From UBA11512 sp964623895 (GTDB lineage: Bacteria; Bacillota; Clostridia; Oscillospirales; CAG-272): a DNA stretch of 24,563 nt. Position 1 is the first letter of the stretch; every line of letters starts with the position of its first letter. The stretch spans positions 1-24,563 of the forward strand of contig CAZUWA010000025.1 in NCBI GenBank assembly GCA_964623895.1, written 5' to 3'. Below are positions 1-5,653 of the stretch, piece after piece. Under the pieces are notes generated by a model, which saw only the letters and a list, made by a program, of their open reading frames with translations, did not search any database and was not told where the DNA came from. Made by a program: the position numbers and the translations under genes.

Positions 1-1
1 T

Positions 2-139
2 CAAATATTTCTGGAAGGATTGCTTTGCGAGTATGTGAAATATTGCAGAGGATACGCTGCTACATCGCTGGATGACCTTTACGAGTACACAAAACATTGG
101 GCGGCAAATTTTGTATCCCAGAGATCCGTCCATCCGTGA
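2..139 (+). CDS. 3' end of an unrecognised protein (partial, left edge)
   Basis: An open frame enters from the left edge and stops at TGA 137-139, giving the last 45 residues of a protein. The visible part is rich in Tyr, Leu and acidic residues (for example YVKYCRGYAATS and DLYEYTKHW) and looks like a soluble helical C-terminus rather than a random frame. I do not recognise the family. A strong hairpin begins 22 nt after the stop, which fits a real gene end. The gene converges on typA. Only the tail is visible, so no function is assigned. Confidence 0.45.
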   Translation, partial: QIFLEGLLCEYVKYCRGYAATSLDDLYEYTKHWAANFVSQRSVHP

Positions 140-161
140 AATGAGGATGACGAAATAAAAA

Positions 162-193
162 AGCGATACAAAGTCGTAAAACTTTGTATCGCT
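162..193. terminator. Bidirectional intrinsic terminator between convergent genes
   Basis: A perfect 12-bp inverted repeat (162-173 with 182-193) has an 8-nt loop. Read on the minus strand, the stem is followed by TTTTTATTT, a good U-tract for terminating typA. Read on the plus strand, it is followed by the weaker AATTTTC and lies 22 nt after the stop of the partial gene. It therefore probably ends both transcripts. The 105 nt between it and the typA stop hold no other gene that I can support. Confidence 0.75.
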
Positions 194-298
194 AATTTTC
201 ATCGTCGTACTCGGCGGTAATTCCCCTATGTCAGTTAGAATGCGAGAGTTTTTATCTTAAAGGAGTTTTTGATGGACAGCATAGTATGCTTTTCGGTG

Positions 299-2131
299 CT
301 ATCCCTCGTTCTTCTTTCTGAACTGTTCCTTCAGTCGCAAAGAGTTGTCAAGGATCTTTTTTCTCAGGCGGATGTTTTTTGGGGTAACTTCGATGAGTTC
401 ATCGGATGCGATGAATTCGATTGATTCTTCAAGAGACATTTTGACAGGCGTGGTCAGGCGCAGTGCCTCATCAGCTCCCGTAGAGCGAATGGCGGTCAAA
501 TGCTTCTTGCGGCAGACATTGACGGCAATATCGCCGAGTTTCGGGTTTTCGCCGACGATCATGCCTTCATAGACCGGAATGCCTTGACCGATGAAGAGCG
601 GACCTCTGTCCTGCGAATAATAAAGTCCGTAGGAAGTGGTGATGCCCGACTCAGATGCGATCAAAGAACCGGTAAATCTGGTGGGAATATCACCCTTATA
701 GGGAGCATAACCTTCAAAAAGTGTGTTCATGACACCTTCGCCGCGGGTATCGGTCGGAAAGTGGGAACGATACCCGAACAGGCAACGAGAGGGGACAAGA
801 TATTCAAGACGTGTACGCGTTTCACGAGGATCCATAGTTAGCAGTTCCGCTTTGCGCGCGCCCAGTTTTTCCATGACGGCACCGACATATTCGTTGGAAA
901 CATCAATATAAACGCGTTCGATTGGTTCACAACGCTTTCCGTCGATCTCTTTCATGATGACTTTCGGTGTGGAGATGGCAAGTTCATATCCTTCTCTGCG
1001 CATCGTTTCGATCAGAATGGACAGGTGCATTTCTCCGCGACCGGAAACGATAAAACTGTCGGTGGTCTCGCCGTCTCTGACGCGCAGGGAAACATCCTTC
1101 ATAAGCTCGTCGTAAAGACGTTTTCTTAAATGTCTGGAAGTGACGAATTTACCTTCCTTGCCTGCAAAAGGAGAATCGTTGACTTGGAAGGTCATTTCAA
1201 GCGTCGGCTCGCTGATTTTGACAAAGGGCAGAGGATTGGGACAGTCAGGTGTGCAAAGAGTGTCGCCGATGGTGATGTTCTCTGCGCCGGAGAAACAGAC
1301 GATATCGCCGGGTGCGGCAGATTCTACCGAAACTCTCGTCAGGCCGTCAAACTGATAGAGTGACACGACTTTTGTGCGTTTGATGGGCGCATCTACTTCA
1401 TGATAATTGCAAAGAGCTACCGAGTCGCCGACTTTAATGACGCCGTTTTCAATTCTGCCGATGCCGATACGTCCGACATATTCATTGTAGTCGATGGAGG
1501 ATACCAGCAACTGCAACGGTGACTCCGGATCTCCTTCGGGGCAGGGCATATAGTTTAGAATGGTTTCGAAAAGCGGAACAAGATCGGTACCTTCAACGTT
1601 TCGGTCTTTTGATGCTGTGCCTGCTCTGCCGGAGCAGTAAAGCATTGGAGAATCCAACTGTTCATCGGTGGCGTCGAGGTCCATTAACAGTTCAAGCACT
1701 TCCTCCTCAACTTCCGGAATGCGTGCATCCGGACGGTCGACCTTGTTGATGACAACGATGACACGATGGTTTAATTCTAGCGCTTTCTGCAGGACAAAAC
1801 GCGTCTGCGGCATAGGTCCCTCTGCGGCGTCAACAAGCAGAATAACGCCGTTGACCATTTTCAGAATGCGCTCGACCTCTCCGCCGAAATCAGCGTGTCC
1901 GGGGGTATCGATGATGTTGATCTTGACATCTTTATAGTGTACTGCCGTGTTTTTTGCAAGGATGGTAATACCCCGTTCTCTTTCGAGGTCGTTGCTGTCC
2001 ATGACACGGTCTGTGGTTGCTTGATTGTCTCTGTAAACGCCGCCCTGCTTGAGCATCTGATCCACAAGGGTGGTCTTACCGTGGTCAACATGGGCGATGA
2101 TTGCGATGTTTCTCAAATCTTCTCTTTTCAA
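299..2131 (-). CDS. typA: Ribosome-associated GTPase TypA/BipA
   Basis: TypA/BipA is an EF-G-like translational GTPase that binds the ribosome and helps 50S assembly and stress adaptation. With the TTG start at 2131 the protein has 610 residues, close to the usual length of about 612, and begins MKREDLRNIAII as family members do. The P-loop AHVDHGKT is at residues 13-20, followed by the switch region DRERGITI-like segment (here ERERGITI), DTPGHADFGGEV (G3) and NKVDRPDAR (G4), then EF-Tu domain 2, EF-G domain V-like and the BipA-specific C-terminal domain. A longer frame from GTG 2182 is rejected because that codon precedes the -10 box of the promoter at 2173-2200. AGAGGA lies 8 nt upstream of the TTG. 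The gene is monocistronic, divergent from the S11-like gene and ended by the hairpin at 162-193. Confidence 0.96.
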   Translation of the reverse strand: MKREDLRNIAIIAHVDHGKTTLVDQMLKQGGVYRDNQATTDRVMDSNDLERERGITILAKNTAVHYKDVKINIIDTPGHADFGGEVERILKMVNGVILLVDAAEGPMPQTRFVLQKALELNHRVIVVINKVDRPDARIPEVEEEVLELLMDLDATDEQLDSPMLYCSGRAGTASKDRNVEGTDLVPLFETILNYMPCPEGDPESPLQLLVSSIDYNEYVGRIGIGRIENGVIKVGDSVALCNYHEVDAPIKRTKVVSLYQFDGLTRVSVESAAPGDIVCFSGAENITIGDTLCTPDCPNPLPFVKISEPTLEMTFQVNDSPFAGKEGKFVTSRHLRKRLYDELMKDVSLRVRDGETTDSFIVSGRGEMHLSILIETMRREGYELAISTPKVIMKEIDGKRCEPIERVYIDVSNEYVGAVMEKLGARKAELLTMDPRETRTRLEYLVPSRCLFGYRSHFPTDTRGEGVMNTLFEGYAPYKGDIPTRFTGSLIASESGITTSYGLYYSQDRGPLFIGQGIPVYEGMIVGENPKLGDIAVNVCRKKHLTAIRSTGADEALRLTTPVKMSLEESIEFIASDELIEVTPKNIRLRKKILDNSLRLKEQFRKKNEG

Positions 2132-2172
2132 AGCACTCTTCCTCTTTTCATAATCTATCACAAAACGAGGGT

Positions 2173-2200
2173 ATTGTAGCACAAATTGGAAAAAAAGTAA
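2173..2200 (-). promoter_or_regulatory. typA promoter
   Basis: On the minus strand a TTACTT -35 box (2195-2200) and a TACAAT -10 box (2173-2178) are separated by 16 nt. The expected transcription start is near 2166, leaving a leader of about 35 nt before the TTG start at 2131. This placement excludes the upstream GTG at 2182 as the typA start. Confidence 0.7.
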
Positions 2201-2249
2201 AGTGGGAAGATGTAAAAAATGAGCCTTTACCGTTATTTTTTTAAAAATA

Positions 2250-2278
2250 TTGCAATTTCAGATAAAACATGCTATACT
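2250..2278 (+). promoter_or_regulatory. Promoter of the S11-like gene (extended -10)
   Basis: TTGCAA (2250-2255), a 17-nt spacer and TATACT (2273-2278) preceded by TGC form a strong sigma-A extended -10 promoter. Its -35 box contains the TTG that would begin the longest version of the downstream frame, so that codon cannot be transcribed as a start. The divergent typA -35 box lies about 50 bp away. Confidence 0.75.
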
Positions 2279-2312
2279 TAAAGAAAAAATATACCGAAAA
2301 ATGAGGTTCAAA

Positions 2313-3329
2313 ATGTTAAAGAAAACGCTTCTGTTCTTTTTGGCGATGGGAATTTTCTGTTTGTCTTTTTGCAGTTGCAGTGAAAGTTTGGGTGTAACAA
2401 CTGCCTGTGTAGGATATAGTGTCGGAGATCAAACGGGTGAGATCTACCGCTGGCATGAAAGCGAACAGCGGACTATGCCGGCGGAATTCGTTCGGATCTT
2501 TGCGCTTTATACTGCTTTGAACGGCGGAGCGGAACCGGATCGTGACGGACAGGCTGCCGTTCTATTTAATTATAACCCATCTGCCATGAAAAAAGTGGCA
2601 GACGAGGTGGGGGGCAGGGAGGCGCTTCTTGCCGAGATGAATGTTCTTGCAAAGGAGAAAGGATTGTCCGCAACTTCTTTCGGCTCTCTGAGCGGCAGTG
2701 AAACGACGGAGCGAGAATTGGGAGATGCGTACGGTACTGATTTTGCGTTTGCATACTCTTTTTCCACTTTAAAAGATCTTCGAGAAATGGCATTGCTGTT
2801 TGCAGAGCAACCGGAACTGACGGAACTTCTTTCGAAACTCAGTTACAAGTTTCCGGGTGAGAGCAACGCAAAATACAGAAACGCTCCGCTTTTGCGAAAA
2901 AATTCAGAATATTATCTTGAAAATGTTGCGCTGTATTTGGCAGGAAGCGTGACTTTTGCAGACGGAAGCAGTGAATATATCGCGATTACGGTGCTGAATG
3001 GCGCAGACAAACAGAGTGTTTCAGCTGTTGCGGAACGAAGCGGGCGGGATGCCACCGAACCGTTTGCTGCATGCGACGGAGCGAACCTTGCCGGTAAGGT
3101 GCTTGGAGAGGACTACGGTTTCATCTATCGTCCGGTCGAGCAAACGTTGGGTGGCGGCGGTGTTGCCATTGGCGCGGGATGGTTCGGGATCACCATAGTA
3201 TTGATCGTTATACTGCTAGTATTGCTACTGGCTGCGGTCGTGGTAGTCGGTATCATCAATACCGCTAAACGTAATGCGGAAGGACGAAAGAAATATTGTA
3301 ATAGGCAGGAAGATATTGATAAAAAATAG
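2313..3329 (+). CDS. Membrane-anchored S11 (D-Ala-D-Ala carboxypeptidase)-like protein lacking catalytic motifs
   Basis: ATG 2313 is preferred because GAGG lies 6 nt upstream and the product (338 aa) then begins with a signal sequence, MLKKTLLFFL onward, with Cys20 and Cys22 (FCSC) as a possible lipobox. The body resembles a DacA/PBP5 fold. A TGEIYRW strand precedes MPAEFVR where PASLTK is expected, NYNPSA lies where SGNDAA is expected, MNVLAKEKGL (109-118) matches the MNxKAKELG helix, and FSTLKDL (150-156) matches the YSTAxDL helix. The nucleophile Ser (Glu58), general-base Lys (Arg61) and second-motif Ser (Asn86) are replaced, no KTG is present, and roughly 35 residues are missing between motifs 1 and 2. 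Residues 289-316 form a C-terminal transmembrane helix followed by a basic cytosolic tail. The fold assignment is an inference from motif spacing. A sensory or scaffolding pseudoenzyme of the cell wall is possible, but its function is unknown. Confidence 0.7.
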   Translation: MLKKTLLFFLAMGIFCLSFCSCSESLGVTTACVGYSVGDQTGEIYRWHESEQRTMPAEFVRIFALYTALNGGAEPDRDGQAAVLFNYNPSAMKKVADEVGGREALLAEMNVLAKEKGLSATSFGSLSGSETTERELGDAYGTDFAFAYSFSTLKDLREMALLFAEQPELTELLSKLSYKFPGESNAKYRNAPLLRKNSEYYLENVALYLAGSVTFADGSSEYIAITVLNGADKQSVSAVAERSGRDATEPFAACDGANLAGKVLGEDYGFIYRPVEQTLGGGGVAIGAGWFGITIVLIVILLVLLLAAVVVVGIINTAKRNAEGRKKYCNRQEDIDKK

Positions 3330-3347
3330 AAAGTCTTGGCAGAGAGA

Positions 3348-3381
3348 GCAAAAAATTCAATATGTATTGTGATTTTTTTGC
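3348..3381 (+). terminator. AT-rich inverted repeat, possible terminator of the S11-like gene
   Basis: GCAAAAAAT (3348-3356) faces ATTTTTTTGC (3372-3381), with an inner CAATA/TATTG pairing. It lies about 20 nt after the stop of the S11-like gene and ends in a seven-T run. The low GC content makes it a weak terminator candidate. Confidence 0.35.
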
Positions 3382-3417
3382 GTATTATGGAGTTTGATCA
3401 AAATTTGCGATTTTATA

Positions 3418-3446
3418 TTGCAAAGTATTTTGATTTATGCTATAAT
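3418..3446 (+). promoter_or_regulatory. mgtE leader promoter (extended -10)
   Basis: TTGCAA (3418-3423), a 17-nt spacer and TATAAT (3441-3446) preceded by TGC give a near-consensus sigma-A promoter with the same -35 box and TGC extension as the promoter at 2250-2278. Transcription should start near 3453. That produces a leader of about 320 nt before mgtE, far longer than translation initiation alone needs. Confidence 0.8.
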
Positions 3447-3493
3447 ACCCAAGGTATCCTATACTGAGTAAAATATAGATGTGAGGTGAGAAT

Positions 3494-3580
3494 ATGGACG
3501 GCAGTAGTAGTGGTCGAAGTACAGGCAAGGTGATCATATATAGTCAGACTATCGGCGGTTGCAAACCGTCTGTATTCTGA
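3494..3580 (+). CDS. 28-residue upstream ORF in the mgtE leader (candidate leader peptide)
   Basis: ATG 3494 follows GTGAGGTGAG, a good Shine-Dalgarno sequence, and starts about 40 nt after the predicted transcription start. The 28-residue product begins MDGSSSGRSTGK and ends in IGGCKPSVF, and is not obviously a membrane or toxin peptide. Its last 12 codons and stop coincide with the hairpin at 3544-3580, so a translating ribosome would open that structure. This arrangement matches leader-peptide attenuators. I do not recognise the peptide, and its sequence may matter less than the act of translating it. Calling it a gene rests on the SD, its position and the context. Confidence 0.5.
   Translation: MDGSSSGRSTGKVIIYSQTIGGCKPSVF
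3544..3580 (+). promoter_or_regulatory. Long hairpin covering the end of the upstream ORF
   Basis: Two 17-nt arms (3544-3560 and 3564-3580) enclose a 3-nt GCA loop. TCAGA pairs with TCTGA at the base and CGGTT with AACCG at the tip, with two mismatches and two G-U pairs between. The right arm ends exactly at the upstream ORF's stop codon, so folding and translation of the ORF exclude each other. Confidence 0.55.
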
Positions 3581-3611
3581 CCGTTCTCTGTTGCGCGAAA
3601 ATATTATGAAC

Positions 3612-3695
3612 ACCATTGTCCGTTTCTAAAACTGCATTACATTGGCGTAAGGCGAGTGTAGTCAAGTTGATTTGTAAGTGACAATGGTATTTTTA
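3612..3695 (+). terminator. Terminator-like hairpin in the mgtE leader
   Basis: ACCATTGTC (3612-3620) is perfectly complementary to GACAATGGT (3680-3688), and the right arm is followed at once by ATTTTTA. The 59-nt interior contains a small TTAC/GTAA stem and the AAGGCGAG segment (3649-3656) that can pair with the anti-SD downstream. A canonical terminator has a shorter loop, so this may instead be the closing stem of a structured RNA domain next to a U-rich stretch. Either way it lies between promoter and gene, where it could control read-through. Confidence 0.45.
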
Positions 3696-3728
3696 TGCCC
3701 ATTTTTACATACAGATTGATAATCTATG

Positions 3729-3765
3729 CTCGCCTTTACAACAAATATTTGATGTGTAAAGGAGG
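3729..3765 (+). promoter_or_regulatory. mgtE SD-sequestering hairpin with competing upstream partner
   Basis: The mgtE Shine-Dalgarno sequence AAAGGAGG (3758-3765) lies 9 nt before ATG 3775. CCTTTACA (3733-3740) is perfectly complementary to TGTAAAGG (3755-3762), with a 14-nt loop, and would occlude it. The overlapping CTCGCCTT (3729-3736) is perfectly complementary to AAGGCGAG (3649-3656). The two pairings share 3733-3736, so they compete: one hides the SD and the other frees it. Confidence 0.55.
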
Positions 3766-3774
3766 CACAGGACA

Positions 3775-5193
3775 ATGAATGTAAAAAACAACATTCAAAA
3801 CAAAAATGCTGTAGAGGTACAGCATCCCGATTATAAATCGGAAGTTGCAGAGATTATTCGCAGTAATCTCACACCCAAATTAATGCGAGATCGCATTCTT
3901 GCATATCATGAAAACGATATTGCAACCGCAATGGATTTGTTGAAAAAAGATGAACGTGGCAGGCTTTACAGCATTCTGAGTACTGATACTTTGGCAAGTA
4001 TTCTCGAATATTCGGAAAACAGAAACGAATATATCAGCGAACTCAATGTGCGAAAGAGGGCTGTTATTCTCTCTCGATTTGAAGCAGCAACATCGGTTGA
4101 CTATCTTCGTGGATTGGAAAAAGCAGACCGTAATATGCTAATAGACTTGATGGAAGAAGATACCAAACGTGAGATTTCATTGCTCAATTCCTTTGATGCG
4201 GATGAAATCGGCAGTAAAATGACTACCAATTTCATTAGCATTTACGAAGGAGTAAGTATCCGTCAAGCAATGAAGCAGCTTGTCGATCAAGCGGCGGAAA
4301 ACGATAATATTTCTACTATTTATGTGATTGACAAAGAAGGAGTGCTTGTCGGCGCGATTGATTTAAAAGATCTGATTATTGCTCGTGAAAATACGGAACT
4401 TGCCGGCATTACCGTAACATCATATCCTTATGTATATGCCAATGAACTGATCGAGGATTGCATTGAACGCATAAAGGGCTATTCCGAAGATTCGATTCCC
4501 ATCCTCGATTCCGAAAACAAACTCAAGGGTGTTTTAACATCACAGGATATAACACAACTTGTCGACGATGAGATGGGCGATGATTATGCCAAACTTGCCG
4601 GTCTTTCGGCAGAAGAAGATTTGTATGAACCGCTGAAAAAAAGTATCGTTAAACGTCTGCCGTGGCTTATTGTGCTTCTTGGGTTAGGTTTGGTAGTATC
4701 AAGTGTTGTAGGAGCCTTCGAAAATGTCGTCGCTCATCTTGCCATTATTGTCAGTTTTCAATCGCTTGTTTTGGATATGGCCGGTAATGTAGGAACGCAG
4801 TCACTTGCGGTAACCATTCGTGTTTTGATGGATGAAAAACTAAGCGGCAAGCAAAAAATGTACCTTATGGGGAAGGAAGCGCGTATAGGATTTACAAATG
4901 GATTTATCTTGGGATTGTTGTCTTTGGTCTTTGTCGGATTATATCTTATCATATTCAAAAAACAGTCTGCAATATTGGCATTTTCGGTTTCCGCTTGTAC
5001 AGGCATTGCTTTATTGATTTCTGTTTTTCTTTCGAGCATAACCGGAACGGCAATACCCTTGGTATTGAAAAAACTTAAGACCGATCCGGCAGTAGCGTCA
5101 GGTCCGTTGATCACAACACTGAACGATCTGGTTGCCGTTGTTACTTATTACGGTCTTGCTTGGCTCTTGCTGATTAATTTTCTGCATTTGTAA
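3775..5193 (+). CDS. mgtE: Mg2+ channel/transporter MgtE
   Basis: MgtE is a homodimeric inner-membrane Mg2+ channel whose cytosolic domains sense Mg2+ and close the pore. The 472-residue protein shows the full layout: an N-terminal helical superhelix (about 20-145), two CBS domains (about 148-205 and 213-270), a plug helix, and five transmembrane helices from RLPWLIVLL at about 304. MAGNVGTQS (335-343) in TM2 and TTLND (447-451) in TM5 are family hallmarks. Asp451 matches the pore Asp of Thermus MgtE. It stands alone on the plus strand among minus-strand core genes and looks AT-richer by eye than its neighbours, which hints at separate insertion but does not prove it. The long upstream leader is the likely point of control. 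No M-box riboswitch signature is seen there. The perfect hairpin at 5285-5320 follows the gene. Confidence 0.96.
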   Translation: MNVKNNIQNKNAVEVQHPDYKSEVAEIIRSNLTPKLMRDRILAYHENDIATAMDLLKKDERGRLYSILSTDTLASILEYSENRNEYISELNVRKRAVILSRFEAATSVDYLRGLEKADRNMLIDLMEEDTKREISLLNSFDADEIGSKMTTNFISIYEGVSIRQAMKQLVDQAAENDNISTIYVIDKEGVLVGAIDLKDLIIARENTELAGITVTSYPYVYANELIEDCIERIKGYSEDSIPILDSENKLKGVLTSQDITQLVDDEMGDDYAKLAGLSAEEDLYEPLKKSIVKRLPWLIVLLGLGLVVSSVVGAFENVVAHLAIIVSFQSLVLDMAGNVGTQSLAVTIRVLMDEKLSGKQKMYLMGKEARIGFTNGFILGLLSLVFVGLYLIIFKKQSAILAFSVSACTGIALLISVFLSSITGTAIPLVLKKLKTDPAVASGPLITTLNDLVAVVTYYGLAWLLLINFLHL

Positions 5194-5284
5194 GACCGAT
5201 ATACAGAACTTTTTTGTCAATACTTCGACGTTGATTTGTGCATATGATGCTGAAAAACGAAAAAAGAAAACAGTTCGATAATAC

Positions 5285-5320
5285 AAAGTGGCGGTACAGC
5301 ATTTGCTGTACCGCCACTTT
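5285..5320. terminator. Perfect 16-bp palindromic hairpin between mgtE and rpsU
   Basis: Two 16-nt arms (5285-5300 and 5305-5320) match perfectly around an ATTT loop. The stem is GC-rich at its centre and ends in AAA/TTT. It lies between the convergent mgtE and rpsU, as expected for a shared terminator. Neither side has a long U-tract (CTTTACAT on plus, CTTTGTATT on minus), so efficiency may come from stem stability. The rest of 5194-5381 holds nothing else I can name. Confidence 0.65.
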
Positions 5321-5381
5321 ACATAAATACTTCGTTGTCGTACGCGAACCACACGGTTAAGACCTTTTGGATGGTTTCAAA

Positions 5382-5558
5382 TTACTTGTACTTGCGTTTT
5401 CTTGCAGCTTCCGACTTCTTCTTTCTCTTTACGCTGGGCTTGTCATATTGTTCTCTTTTTTTAACCTCAGCGAGAACCCCGGAGCGAGCAATGGATTTCT
5501 TGAATCTGCGAAGAGCGCTGTCAAGTGTTTCATTTTCTTTAACTCTGATTTCTGCCAT
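5382..5558 (-). CDS. rpsU: 30S ribosomal protein S21
   Basis: bS21 is a small, very basic protein of the 30S platform that contacts the 3' end of 16S rRNA and takes part in initiation. The 58-residue product starts MAEIRVKENETLDSALRRFK and ends in a KRKKKSEAARKRKYK tail, matching the family in sequence and length. ATG 5558 is chosen over the upstream in-frame ATGs because it follows GGAGGG and gives the standard N-terminus, and because the farthest start lies inside the promoter. The gene has its own near-consensus promoter (5602-5630) and could also be reached by read-through from leuS. Transcription probably ends at the hairpin 5285-5320. Confidence 0.95.
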   Translation of the reverse strand: MAEIRVKENETLDSALRRFKKSIARSGVLAEVKKREQYDKPSVKRKKKSEAARKRKYK

Positions 5559-5601
5559 TTTCTTTTTCCCTCCCTCCGCATTGCAAGCATTTAACTCCAT
5601 T

Positions 5602-5630
5602 ATTATACACGAAGATGTTATTTTTGTCAA
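5602..5630 (-). promoter_or_regulatory. rpsU promoter, perfect sigma-A consensus
   Basis: On the minus strand TTGACA (5625-5630) and TATAAT (5602-5607) are separated by exactly 17 nt. Both hexamers and the spacing are the textbook consensus. The expected start is near 5595, about 37 nt before the rpsU ATG. This promoter would give strong rpsU expression independent of the long upstream operon. Confidence 0.9.
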
Positions 5631-5653
5631 GTGGGATTTTTGAGTTTTTTTAA

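Noticed and set aside
272..424. Plus-strand 50-codon ORF with AAAGGAG 6 nt upstream and a hydrophobic N-terminus
   Set aside because: Most of it is antisense to the well-conserved 3' end of typA and no promoter was seen. It is kept as a curiosity, not a gene.
3453..3700. M-box (ykoK) Mg2+ riboswitch upstream of mgtE
   Set aside because: The resemblance is limited to GTGAGGTGAG and ATGGA. The conserved GCTGCTGCCC-like and GACGCCAATGGGTC-like segments are absent.
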